From contig JAHISW010000026.1 of assembly GCA_018817995.1 (NCBI GenBank), positions 1 to 5,585 of the forward strand: a DNA stretch of 5,585 nt. The letters run 5' to 3'. The position numbers and the translations under genes were made by a program. This document shows, one piece after another, positions 1 to 5,585 of the stretch; positions within the stretch are counted from its first letter, which is position 1, and the number at the start of each line of letters is the position of its first letter. The stretch comes from Patescibacteria group bacterium. GTDB taxonomy: Bacteria; Patescibacteriota; Minisyncoccia; JAHISW01; Tagabacteraceae. The notes under the pieces are model-generated. The model worked only from the letters and a program-made list of their open reading frames with translations. It was not told the origin of the DNA and made no database searches.

Positions 1-1166
1 CTCTTGTGCTAATGTTCCTTATAATATTCGCCCCCCTCGCCTTCATTGGAACAGCGATAGGAAGCTCTTATGCCACAAAATGGTGGCGCACTCTTTTTAA
101 CCAATCTTTTGTCGCGCCTTTATATCTTTTTCTCATATACATCGTCGTCAATCATGTTACCGACCAAACATGGAGCACAAAAAGTAGTTTTGCAGAGTTA
201 GTAACAAAGAACGATCCATCAATAGACATCCTGTGGCAATTTATAATGATGGCGGGTCTTTTGATAGGCGCCTATATCATAGCAAAACAACTAGGAGGAG
301 CGAGCGCGGCAGGGGCAATTAAAATGGCGAAATGGGGCAAAGGAAAAGCCACCGGCTACGCCGGCAAGATAGGCAAGTCAGGGGCAAGGCTCGCCGGACG
401 GCAAACAGTGGCGCGCATTGGTGAAGCAATCACAACCGACAAGACAGGTCGCGAGAGACAATGGCTCCGAACAATGAAAGCAGGGTCTCCAATATTTGGC
501 GGATGGGCAGCGGAAAAAGTCGGACGCGTTGCTGAAGTCGGTGGTAGAAAAGAAGTAATAGAAAAAATGGCGAAAAGAGGAATGACATTGCCAGCAGAAG
601 ATCGCGCTAAATATATCAGTAATTTGGGCCGACAAGAGCAAAATAAGATGTTCAGAGATATGCCGGCGAGAGAACGAGCTGAACTGCTTTCAAAACCATC
701 AGAAAAGTTCAAACCAACAGCCGACAGATTGATGGGGATACTAGGAATTGAAGAGAAAGAAAAAACGGAAAAGATAATAAAAGAAACCGAGCGCACACTG
801 GCGCGAAAAGAAGGGTTAAAACAATTCAGAGAAAGGGGTGACACGCTAAACAAAGACGAAGCAAGAAGAATCTTCACAGAAATGAATATGAGTATGAAAG
901 ATTTTAGAAAAATTACAGAAGAAGGAGGAGAAGCCACGGAGAATTTGGGCAAAGGCCTGAAAGCGCTCGGTGATACCGCCGAAGACTTAGCTAAAGAATT
1001 TGAAGATATGGGAAATAAATCAATGGCTATGGCAATGACCGGTCCAAGTGGCGCTCTTTTGAGTGGCTACGACAAAAAATTTGGAAAAGAAACGAAAGAA
1101 ACAACAAAAACCCCAAGAGAACAAGCCGAGGAAAATTGGCAAGAAATGAAAAAGAAAAATAAGTAA
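1..1166 (+). CDS. VirB6/TrbL-like polytopic membrane protein with long charged C-terminal tail (5' partial)
   Basis: The frame is open to the left edge (first full codon at 3), so the true start and probably further membrane helices lie outside. Counting from the GTG at 6, hydrophobic segments lie at about residues 1-20, 34-51 and 75-94. A Gly/Ala/Lys-rich linker (about 96-135) follows, then a strongly charged, helix-prone region to residue 386 without further membrane segments. The basic residues just after the third helix suggest a cytoplasmic tail (positive-inside rule). Polytopic proteins of this kind next to PrgI and VirB4 are normally the VirB6/TrbL channel component of T4SS-like machines. 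That role is inferred from context and topology, as I see no diagnostic motif. The tail is much longer than a plain membrane anchor needs and could be a docking or regulatory domain. The TAA stop is 3 bases before the next gene. Membrane protein call is firm; VirB6 assignment is moderate. Confidence 0.72.
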   Translation, partial: LVLMFLIIFAPLAFIGTAIGSSYATKWWRTLFNQSFVAPLYLFLIYIVVNHVTDQTWSTKSSFAELVTKNDPSIDILWQFIMMAGLLIGAYIIAKQLGGASAAGAIKMAKWGKGKATGYAGKIGKSGARLAGRQTVARIGEAITTDKTGRERQWLRTMKAGSPIFGGWAAEKVGRVAEVGGRKEVIEKMAKRGMTLPAEDRAKYISNLGRQEQNKMFRDMPARERAELLSKPSEKFKPTADRLMGILGIEEKEKTEKIIKETERTLARKEGLKQFRERGDTLNKDEARRIFTEMNMSMKDFRKITEEGGEATENLGKGLKALGDTAEDLAKEFEDMGNKSMAMAMTGPSGALLSGYDKKFGKETKETTKTPREQAEENWQEMKKKNK

Positions 1167-1169
1167 AAA

Positions 1170-1634
1170 ATGACATACTCAAACGAACAAATTTTGGAAA
1201 AATATAAAAATCTGCCCGAAGAGGTCAAGGATATGATTTTCAATGTTGACGCTGCCAAAACATTAAGAGAAATAGGCGAAAAAAACAAATTAAATGTTAG
1301 GGAAATAGGAATTGTAGCAGACGAAACAGGCCTATTTATGCTGGGTATCACTCATCCCAATGAGTTTATACCAAACTTAATAAGCAGGCTGGGCATTGAG
1401 GAAGAAAGAACCGCCAAGGTGGCGCATGAAATAAACAGTCAAATTTTTTCCAAGATAAGGGAGTCCCTAAAAGGGATTCATGGCAACAGCGAAAAAACAG
1501 AATCGCGCGCGGACATAAGCCCCCAAAAAAATATATTTGAGGAAAGAAGCAAAGAGACTATTTTTCAAGCAAAAGCGGAAACGATAGAAAAAAATTACCC
1601 AAATGACGACCCTTACAGGGAACCCCCAAATTAA
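1170..1634 (+). CDS. Small soluble helical protein of unknown function in T4SS-like operon
   Basis: This 154-residue protein is not one I can assign to a named family. Residues 1-105 look like a compact, mostly helical domain with alternating charged and hydrophobic positions (LPEEVKDMIF at 15-24, a central hydrophobic patch at 47-60, helices at about 64-74 and 77-100). Residues 105-154 are polar, probably disordered, and end in a DPYREPPN tail. There is no signal peptide or membrane segment, so it should be cytoplasmic. The start is the ATG right after the previous TAA (TAA AAA ATG, same frame), with no Shine-Dalgarno site; its TAA lies 2 bases before the PrgI gene. Position between the VirB6-like and PrgI genes suggests an accessory or adaptor protein of the machine, but this is guilt by association only. 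The coding call is strong from its tight fit in the operon. Confidence 0.8.
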   Translation: MTYSNEQILEKYKNLPEEVKDMIFNVDAAKTLREIGEKNKLNVREIGIVADETGLFMLGITHPNEFIPNLISRLGIEEERTAKVAHEINSQIFSKIRESLKGIHGNSEKTESRADISPQKNIFEERSKETIFQAKAETIEKNYPNDDPYREPPN

Positions 1635-1636
1635 TT

Positions 1637-2056
1637 ATGCATTTTCAAACCCCACAATTTATTGAAGTTGAAGACAAGATTTTTGGTCCGCTGACATTAA
1701 GGCAGTTTCTGTATCTCATTGGAGGTGGAGCGACAATATTTTTGCTTTACACCTTCTTGCCCTTTTTTCTTTTTGTTATTTTTGTAATTCCCGTCGGAGC
1801 TTTGTCCGCAGCTCTCTCTTTTTACAAAATGAACGGACAACCGTTTGTCAAAACCATAGAGAAAGCCCTCCGTTACTCTACGGGACCAAAAATATATGTA
1901 TGGAAAAAAACAGAAAGACACATTAAAAAAACTTCCCAAGAAAACATAGAAAAAGAACCGATTCAATCAAATATACCAAAATTAACCCAAGGAAGATTGA
2001 ACGACTTGGCGTGGAGTTTGGACATAAAAGGTAAGAGAACTACTAATAAACGGTAA
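1637..2056 (+). CDS. PrgI family membrane protein (T4SS component)
   Basis: The 139-residue product has the PrgI layout: a short N-terminal strand region (residues 1-20, FQTPQFIEVEDKIFGPLT), the segment LRQFLYL, two adjacent membrane helices at about 23-41 and 43-62, then an NGQPF motif at 66-70 and an amphipathic stretch with KALRY. PrgI proteins are small inner-membrane partners of VirB4 in Gram-positive-type conjugation systems, and PrgI next to VirB4 is a classical arrangement, as here. Beyond the core is a Lys/Glu-rich linker (about 90-115) and a C-terminal segment, TQGRLNDLAWSLDIKG (117-132), that looks conserved in style and may bind a partner. The ATG at 1637 follows the previous TAA by 2 bases. 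AGGGA at 1617-1621 is about 15 bases upstream, too far for a good ribosome site. The TAA ends 3 bases before the next gene, which is in the same frame. Confidence 0.85.
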   Translation: MHFQTPQFIEVEDKIFGPLTLRQFLYLIGGGATIFLLYTFLPFFLFVIFVIPVGALSAALSFYKMNGQPFVKTIEKALRYSTGPKIYVWKKTERHIKKTSQENIEKEPIQSNIPKLTQGRLNDLAWSLDIKGKRTTNKR

Positions 2057-2059
2057 ACA

Positions 2060-2728
2060 ATGACAACTAAGACCGACAAAAAAGCATCACAAAACATCGT
2101 CCCTATCAAAGAAATAAAAGATGGGGTAATAGTATTAAAAGATGACTCACTCAGGACTGTGCTGATGACGTCCTCTTTGAACTTTTCTCTCAAGTCAGAC
2201 GAGGAACAAACGGGAACAATTATTCAATACCAAAATTTTTTGAACTCACTTGATTTTTCTCTTCAGTTTTTTATCCAATCGCGTAATATAAACATAGAAC
2301 CTTACCTTGAAATAATAACAAAAAGAAGAAAAGAAGAGGTGAACGATTTACTAAAGGTTCAAATGAAAGAGTACACTGAATTTATAAGAGAATTCGTTGA
2401 TATAACAAAAATAGTCAGCAAAAATTTCTATATTGTTGTGCCATACAGCCCAACCATACTGGAATCAGGGGGGTCTTCCGTTTTGAAATCTTTGGGCGCT
2501 TTTTTCAAAAAAACGCCCGATTCCTTGGATGCGTCACAGGAAAAATTTGAAGAACACAAAAATCAACTCCAACAACGCGCAAACGCCATCACACAATCCT
2601 TGCCACGCTTCGGAATAGAAGGAATCCCCTTAAACACAGAAGAGCTGATTGAATTATTTTATAGCTTGTACAATCCAGACGACACCGAACAACCAAGTTT
2701 GCCAGAATTTAAAAACACAAACAATTAA
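2060..2728 (+). CDS. TraC/VirB4 N-terminal-domain-like protein without ATPase domain
   Basis: The 222-residue soluble protein contains features seen in N-terminal regions of VirB4/TraC ATPases: VPIKEIKDGVIVLKDDSLRTVL (14-35) as a beta element, NFSLKSDEEQ (41-50), then a segment with FLNSLDFSLQFFIQSR (60-75). It continues with PYLE and a helical, lysine-rich stretch (81-120), the strand NFYIVVPYS (122-130), and a C-terminal helical part ending in LNTEELIELFYSLYNP (191-206). There is no Walker A or B, so it cannot be an ATPase alone. It lies directly before the VirB4 ATPase gene, in the same frame and separated by TAA TCC. Together the two would be about 825 residues, near the length of single-chain VirB4/TraC proteins. 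The N-terminal half probably works as a separate subunit bound to the ATPase. The well-formed ending argues for a natural division rather than a fresh nonsense mutation. The start at ATG 2060 follows TAA ACA; no Shine-Dalgarno is visible. Confidence 0.77.
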   Translation: MTTKTDKKASQNIVPIKEIKDGVIVLKDDSLRTVLMTSSLNFSLKSDEEQTGTIIQYQNFLNSLDFSLQFFIQSRNINIEPYLEIITKRRKEEVNDLLKVQMKEYTEFIREFVDITKIVSKNFYIVVPYSPTILESGGSSVLKSLGAFFKKTPDSLDASQEKFEEHKNQLQQRANAITQSLPRFGIEGIPLNTEELIELFYSLYNPDDTEQPSLPEFKNTNN

Positions 2729-2731
2729 TCC

Positions 2732-4537
2732 ATGCTGCTATTCAACAAAAAAAAGAAAGAAGACGATGAAAATATTTTACCTGTTTTCCCGAAAGAAATT
2801 TTTAGCGCGGGAGTTTTGGAACTTAAAGATATTATCGCTCCGGCGGCGCTCCAAGTAAATCCAAACAATTTAAGATTGGGTGATAAATTAACCAGAACCT
2901 TCTTCGTTTTTTCATATCCTCGCTTTTTGTCAACAAATTGGTTTTCTCCTGTCATAAACATGGATAAGGTATTTGATATCTCTATTTTTATCCACCCGAT
3001 TGACACATCAGATGTTTTGCGGAAACTTCAGAAAAAAGTAGCGGAAGTACAATCACAGATACACATGCGGGAAGAAAAAGGTCTGGTCAGAGACCCCGTC
3101 TTGGATACGGCCTATCAAGATGTGGAAGACTTGCGAGACAAACTCCAACAGGCGCAAGAAAGACTCTTTAGTTTGGGACTATACATAACTATCTATTCAG
3201 ATACTATGGACGAGCTCAACTCGTCAGAAAAAGAAATAAAATCAATACTTGAATCAAAACTAGTTTATATTAAACCGGCTCTTTTTGAACAAATAGACGG
3301 ACTGGAAAGCACTTTACCCCTAGGTAGCGACAAACTGCAAGTGCATAGTAAAATGAACTCCTCTCCCCTTTCCAGCCTTTTTCCTTTTGTGTCTTCCGAC
3401 CTCACTTCAAATAAAGGAATCCTGTACGGAATCAACCGCCACAACAATAGTTTAGTGTTGTTTGACCGTTTCTCAATGGAAAACTATAACTCCGTAACAT
3501 TTGCCAAAGCCGGCGCTGGTAAATCATACGCGACAAAATTAGAAATACTGAGGTCCTTGATGCTAGGCACAGATGTCATCGTCATAGACGTGGAAAAAGA
3601 ATACGAATATCTTGCCGAAGCTGTAGATGGACGCTATTTTAATATATCCATAAGCTCAAAACACCACATTAACCCTTTTGATTTGCCAATGCCAAGGGAA
3701 GACGAAGCTCCGGCTGATGTGCTAAGGTCACATGTCATAAACCTGATAGGACTTTTTAGAATAATAATGGGTGGCTTAACGCAGGAAGAAGACTCCGTTT
3801 TAGACAGAGCCATCACGGAAACATACGCGTCAAGAGATATCACTGCCGATTCTGATTTTTCCAACACTGCTCCGCCAATACTCTCCGACCTGGAATTAGT
3901 TTTGGCCAGCATGAAAGGGGCGGAATCAATGGCAGAAAAATTAAAGAAATACACCCAAGGAACATGGTCCAGCTTTATCAACCAGCCTTCAAATGTTGAT
4001 ATTGATAGAAATCTTATTGTTTTTTCTATAAGAGATATGGAAGACGAGTTACGACCTGTAGCAATGTACATCATCATTCATTTTGTCTGGAACACCATAA
4101 GACGACAATTAAAGAAAAGATTGTTAGTCGTTGATGAAGCATGGTGGATAATGAAATCGCCTGACGGAGCATCTTTTCTAACACACATAGCAAAAAGGGC
4201 CAGAAAATATTATTTAGGAGTCGCCACAATCACCCAGGATGTCGGGGATTTTCTCTCGTCGCCTTACGGTAGCCCTATTATAAACAACTCCTCCATACAA
4301 CTCCTTCTCAAGCAATCCCCTACTGCTGTCGATACGCTTCAAGAAATTTTCAAACTGACAGACGAGGAAAAATTTTTGCTTTTGGAATCGGATGTTGGCG
4401 AAGGAATATTTTTTGCCGGCACAAAACATGTAGCTATAAAAATAATATCGTCTTATACGGAAGACCAAATTATCACTTCCAATCCTGAACAAATTCTGAT
4501 GATTAAAAAAGCTAAGGAAGAACTTAAAAATGGCTGA
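2732..4537 (+). CDS. virB4: VirB4-family T4SS ATPase
   Basis: This 601-residue protein is the energising ATPase of the T4SS-like machine, expected at the inner face of the membrane. Its N-terminal part has a lysine-rich start, a VirB4-type region (about 30-90, including LGDKLTRTFFVFSYPRFL and a strand set ending in IHPID) and a coiled-coil-like insert (about 94-146), then YITIYSDTMDELNSSEKEI. The P-loop domain starts around 235: Walker A AKAGAGKS (258-265), strand VIVIDVEKEYEYL (282-294), INPFDLP (313-319), Walker B LLVVDEAWW (464-472; D468, E469), and a TITQDVGDFL stretch with Q502. The first Walker A glycine of the GxxxxGK[ST] consensus is alanine here (A258); the rest is intact, so activity is likely. 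It starts at ATG 2732, three bases after the previous stop and in the same frame, with no clear ribosome site. The TGA stop overlaps the next gene by 8 bases. Family assignment is secure. Confidence 0.93.
   Translation: MLLFNKKKKEDDENILPVFPKEIFSAGVLELKDIIAPAALQVNPNNLRLGDKLTRTFFVFSYPRFLSTNWFSPVINMDKVFDISIFIHPIDTSDVLRKLQKKVAEVQSQIHMREEKGLVRDPVLDTAYQDVEDLRDKLQQAQERLFSLGLYITIYSDTMDELNSSEKEIKSILESKLVYIKPALFEQIDGLESTLPLGSDKLQVHSKMNSSPLSSLFPFVSSDLTSNKGILYGINRHNNSLVLFDRFSMENYNSVTFAKAGAGKSYATKLEILRSLMLGTDVIVIDVEKEYEYLAEAVDGRYFNISISSKHHINPFDLPMPREDEAPADVLRSHVINLIGLFRIIMGGLTQEEDSVLDRAITETYASRDITADSDFSNTAPPILSDLELVLASMKGAESMAEKLKKYTQGTWSSFINQPSNVDIDRNLIVFSIRDMEDELRPVAMYIIIHFVWNTIRRQLKKRLLVVDEAWWIMKSPDGASFLTHIAKRARKYYLGVATITQDVGDFLSSPYGSPIINNSSIQLLLKQSPTAVDTLQEIFKLTDEEKFLLLESDVGEGIFFAGTKHVAIKIISSYTEDQIITSNPEQILMIKKAKEELKNG
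4514..4518 (+). promoter_or_regulatory. Possible ribosome binding site (AAGGA) for the small membrane protein gene
   Basis: AAGGA inside the end of the ATPase gene lies 11 bases before the ATG at 4530. This is slightly long but usable spacing. It is the only start in this window with a reasonable Shine-Dalgarno candidate. The site is also coding sequence for lysine/glutamate codons in a purine-rich stretch, so chance occurrence is quite possible. Confidence 0.3.
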
Positions 4538-4919
4538 AGCAACAACAATTGAAAATGAAAGAATGATGCAGATGCAAGAAGAAAGTAAAAGAAGAGAAGA
4601 AAAAGAAAACACCAACGCGCGAGTCGCGCCAAAAAAACTTTCTTTTTGGAAAAAAGTCCGCGAACACGAACTTATACTTTGGGTGGCCGCTTTTTTTGAT
4701 GTGCTAGCGCTTATTCCCTTTTTAAGTATCATTTTCAATACAATATTTGCAGGGATTTTGTTTGTCTATTTCTTCGGAAAAAAGAGTTTAGGTAAAGAAA
4801 TGCAATCCGGGCTGAAAACAATTTTTCTCCCTTCGTTTTTGGGAACCATAATAGACTCCGTTTTTTCCATCTTGCCTGTAAACACAACCGTGGCTTTAAT
4901 CCGTATATACAATAGTTAA
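4530..4919 (+). CDS. Small membrane protein of unknown function, coupled to virB4
   Basis: The 129-residue product begins with a Glu/Lys/Met-rich, probably helical or coiled-coil segment (1-30), then a basic stretch (31-45, including FWKKVREHE). A long hydrophobic block at about 48-82 is likely a helical hairpin, with a second hydrophobic block at about 97-127. Two parts resemble each other: FDVLALIPFL (56-65) and IDSVFSILPV (108-117), each with an acidic residue then a proline 6-7 positions on within hydrophobic sequence. I know no named family for it. The gene overlaps the ATPase gene by 8 bases (ATGGCTGA), strong evidence for translational coupling, so its product is probably needed alongside VirB4, perhaps as a membrane anchor or assembly partner (inference). 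It ends in TAA, 38 bases before the next gene. Confidence 0.8.
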   Translation: MAEATTIENERMMQMQEESKRREEKENTNARVAPKKLSFWKKVREHELILWVAAFFDVLALIPFLSIIFNTIFAGILFVYFFGKKSLGKEMQSGLKTIFLPSFLGTIIDSVFSILPVNTTVALIRIYNS

Positions 4920-4957
4920 TACACAAAAGAGTTAAGTTAATGTAAACTAAACATAGA

Positions 4958-5585
4958 ATGAGAATAATAGACAAAAAAATAATACTTATCCTCGCTTTTC
5001 TTTTTGTTATTCTGATGATGCCAATAAGAAACGTAAGCTCCATTGGCATAACGATTCCCTCCGGAGACTTTGAGATAAGAATGACGCCAGAATACCCGGG
5101 CGCGAATACAAATGTAGAAGCGAAAATTGTGAGTTTTTCTTTTGACGTTGATTCATCAAATATCACATGGACCCTAAACGGAAAAATAATAGAACAAGGA
5201 ACCGGAGCAAAAACTGTTGAGTTTCAAACAGGCGCCATCGGCTCAACACTATCCCTTTCTGTTTTTATAGTAACAAACAACGGAAAACAAGTTGAAAACA
5301 AAACAACATTCAAAATCGTTGAAGCGGATATCTTGTGGAATGCCAATACATATACGCCCTACTTTTACAAAGGAAAATCCGAACCGGTTATATACAATAA
5401 AATAAACGTTACGGCAATTCCTCATGGGTTTTCATCAAAAGATAAAGATTTAATTTACAATTGGAGCAAAGATTACAAAAAAATCGCGGGCGCCTCTGGA
5501 ACGGGAAAAAGCGCCTATTCTTTCTCTTTTTCAGAATTACGCGACACGGAAAAAATAGGCATTGAAATATCAAATGCGCAAAAAA
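4958..5585 (+). CDS. Exported or membrane-anchored protein with Ig/PKD-like beta repeats (3' partial)
   Basis: The frame is open from ATG 4958 to the right edge (209 codons). The N-terminus looks like a signal peptide or anchor: MRIIDKK, hydrophobic core at about 8-21, then a polar PIRNVSS region at which cleavage could occur. After that come alternating short strands in two similar units: NITWTLNGK...GTGAKTVEF (69-89) and DLIYNWSKD...GTGKSAYSF (165-189), joined by a segment with WNANTYTPYFYKGK (127-140). This tandem W...GTG...F pattern fits Ig- or PKD-like beta-sandwich domains on the outer face of the membrane. YPGAN (46-50) opens the first domain. The total length and C-terminus are unknown. 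It lies on the same strand after the membrane genes, so it may be the extracellular part of the same machine, or a surface protein of a neighbouring unit. There is no clear ribosome site; the ATG was chosen because the frame is closed by TAA at 4943 and the signal-like region begins immediately. Confidence 0.78.
   Translation, partial: MRIIDKKIILILAFLFVILMMPIRNVSSIGITIPSGDFEIRMTPEYPGANTNVEAKIVSFSFDVDSSNITWTLNGKIIEQGTGAKTVEFQTGAIGSTLSLSVFIVTNNGKQVENKTTFKIVEADILWNANTYTPYFYKGKSEPVIYNKINVTAIPHGFSSKDKDLIYNWSKDYKKIAGASGTGKSAYSFSFSELRDTEKIGIEISNAQK

Noticed and set aside
356..952. Long minus-strand open frame of 198 codons opposite the VirB6-like gene
   Set aside because: Its translation is low in complexity (Ser/Phe/Ile-rich), typical of the antisense of a Lys/Glu-rich gene, and it has no ribosome site. 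The plus-strand frame fits the operon. The same holds for the other minus-strand frames opposite virB4 and the 4214-5166 region.
2726..2731. virB4 pseudogene broken by an in-frame TAA
   Set aside because: An ATG follows at once, both parts look complete at their ends, no frameshift is present, and every neighbouring gene is spaced in the same way. A natural division is more likely.
2649..2858. 69-codon plus-strand frame spanning the TraC-like/VirB4 junction
   Set aside because: It overlaps two well-supported genes in another frame, and its sequence is Lys/Arg-rich shadow sequence with no recognisable features.
4530..4580. TGA recoded as glycine, as in Gracilibacteria/Absconditabacteria
   Set aside because: TGA ends the VirB4 gene at 4535-4537. 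Reading through would soon run into further TGA codons and would duplicate the region of the overlapping downstream gene. No other gene needs TGA as sense.
4931..4952. Imperfect inverted repeat (GTTAAGTT / AACTAAAC, 7 of 8 pairs, 6-base loop) in the gap before the last gene
   Set aside because: It is AT-rich and weak and has no following T-run, so it does not qualify as a terminator or a convincing operator.
5489..5512. Perfect Walker A-like match GASGTGKS (residues 178-185) in the last protein
   Set aside because: The protein is exported-looking and beta-rich, with no Walker B seen in the visible part. The stretch aligns with GTGAKTVEF in the first repeat, so it is a loop of a beta-sandwich unit and not an ATPase site.

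Overview
The window is a compact, one-directional, AT-rich operon fragment with six plus-strand genes and a seventh cut by the right edge. It encodes part of a type IV secretion (T4SS)-like or conjugation-like machine. The set is: the membrane end of a VirB6/TrbL-like protein with a long basic tail, a small unknown protein, a PrgI-family membrane protein, a VirB4/TraC N-terminal-like protein, a VirB4-type ATPase, a small membrane protein, and a secreted or anchored beta-rich protein. From memory of such gene orders and protein styles, the source looks like a Candidate Phyla Radiation bacterium (Patescibacteria, Parcubacteria-like). This is inference, since no marker gene is present. TGA is used as a stop (ATPase gene), which argues against the recoded Gracilibacteria and Absconditabacteria lineages.

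Layout. Positions 1-1166 hold the C-terminal part of the VirB6/TrbL-like protein: three membrane segments, then about 280 charged cytoplasmic residues. Positions 1170-1634 encode a small soluble helical protein of unknown function. Positions 1637-2056 encode a PrgI-family protein with two membrane helices. Positions 2060-2728 and 2732-4537 encode the two parts of the VirB4-like energising unit. Positions 4530-4919 encode a small membrane protein overlapping the ATPase gene by 8 bases. After a 38-base gap, 4958-5585 encodes the start of an exported protein with Ig/PKD-like repeats.

The genes are packed with 2-3 base gaps or overlaps, mostly without visible Shine-Dalgarno sites, so one transcript with coupled translation is likely. 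In the usual T4SS picture the VirB4 ATPase sits at the inner face of the membrane and powers assembly or substrate movement through a VirB6/PrgI membrane platform. The last protein would face the outside. Neither VirD4, VirB11, a relaxase nor a pilin is visible here, so whether the system moves DNA, takes it up or builds a surface structure cannot be decided.

Most notable are three gene junctions of the form TAA-NNN-ATG that keep the same reading frame (PrgI, TraC-like and VirB4 all lie in one frame across 1637-4537), a VirB4 divided into two genes, a non-consensus Walker A motif, and several unassigned proteins inside the operon. I see no RNA gene, CRISPR array, insertion sequence, clear promoter or terminator, and no non-coding stretch over 38 bases.
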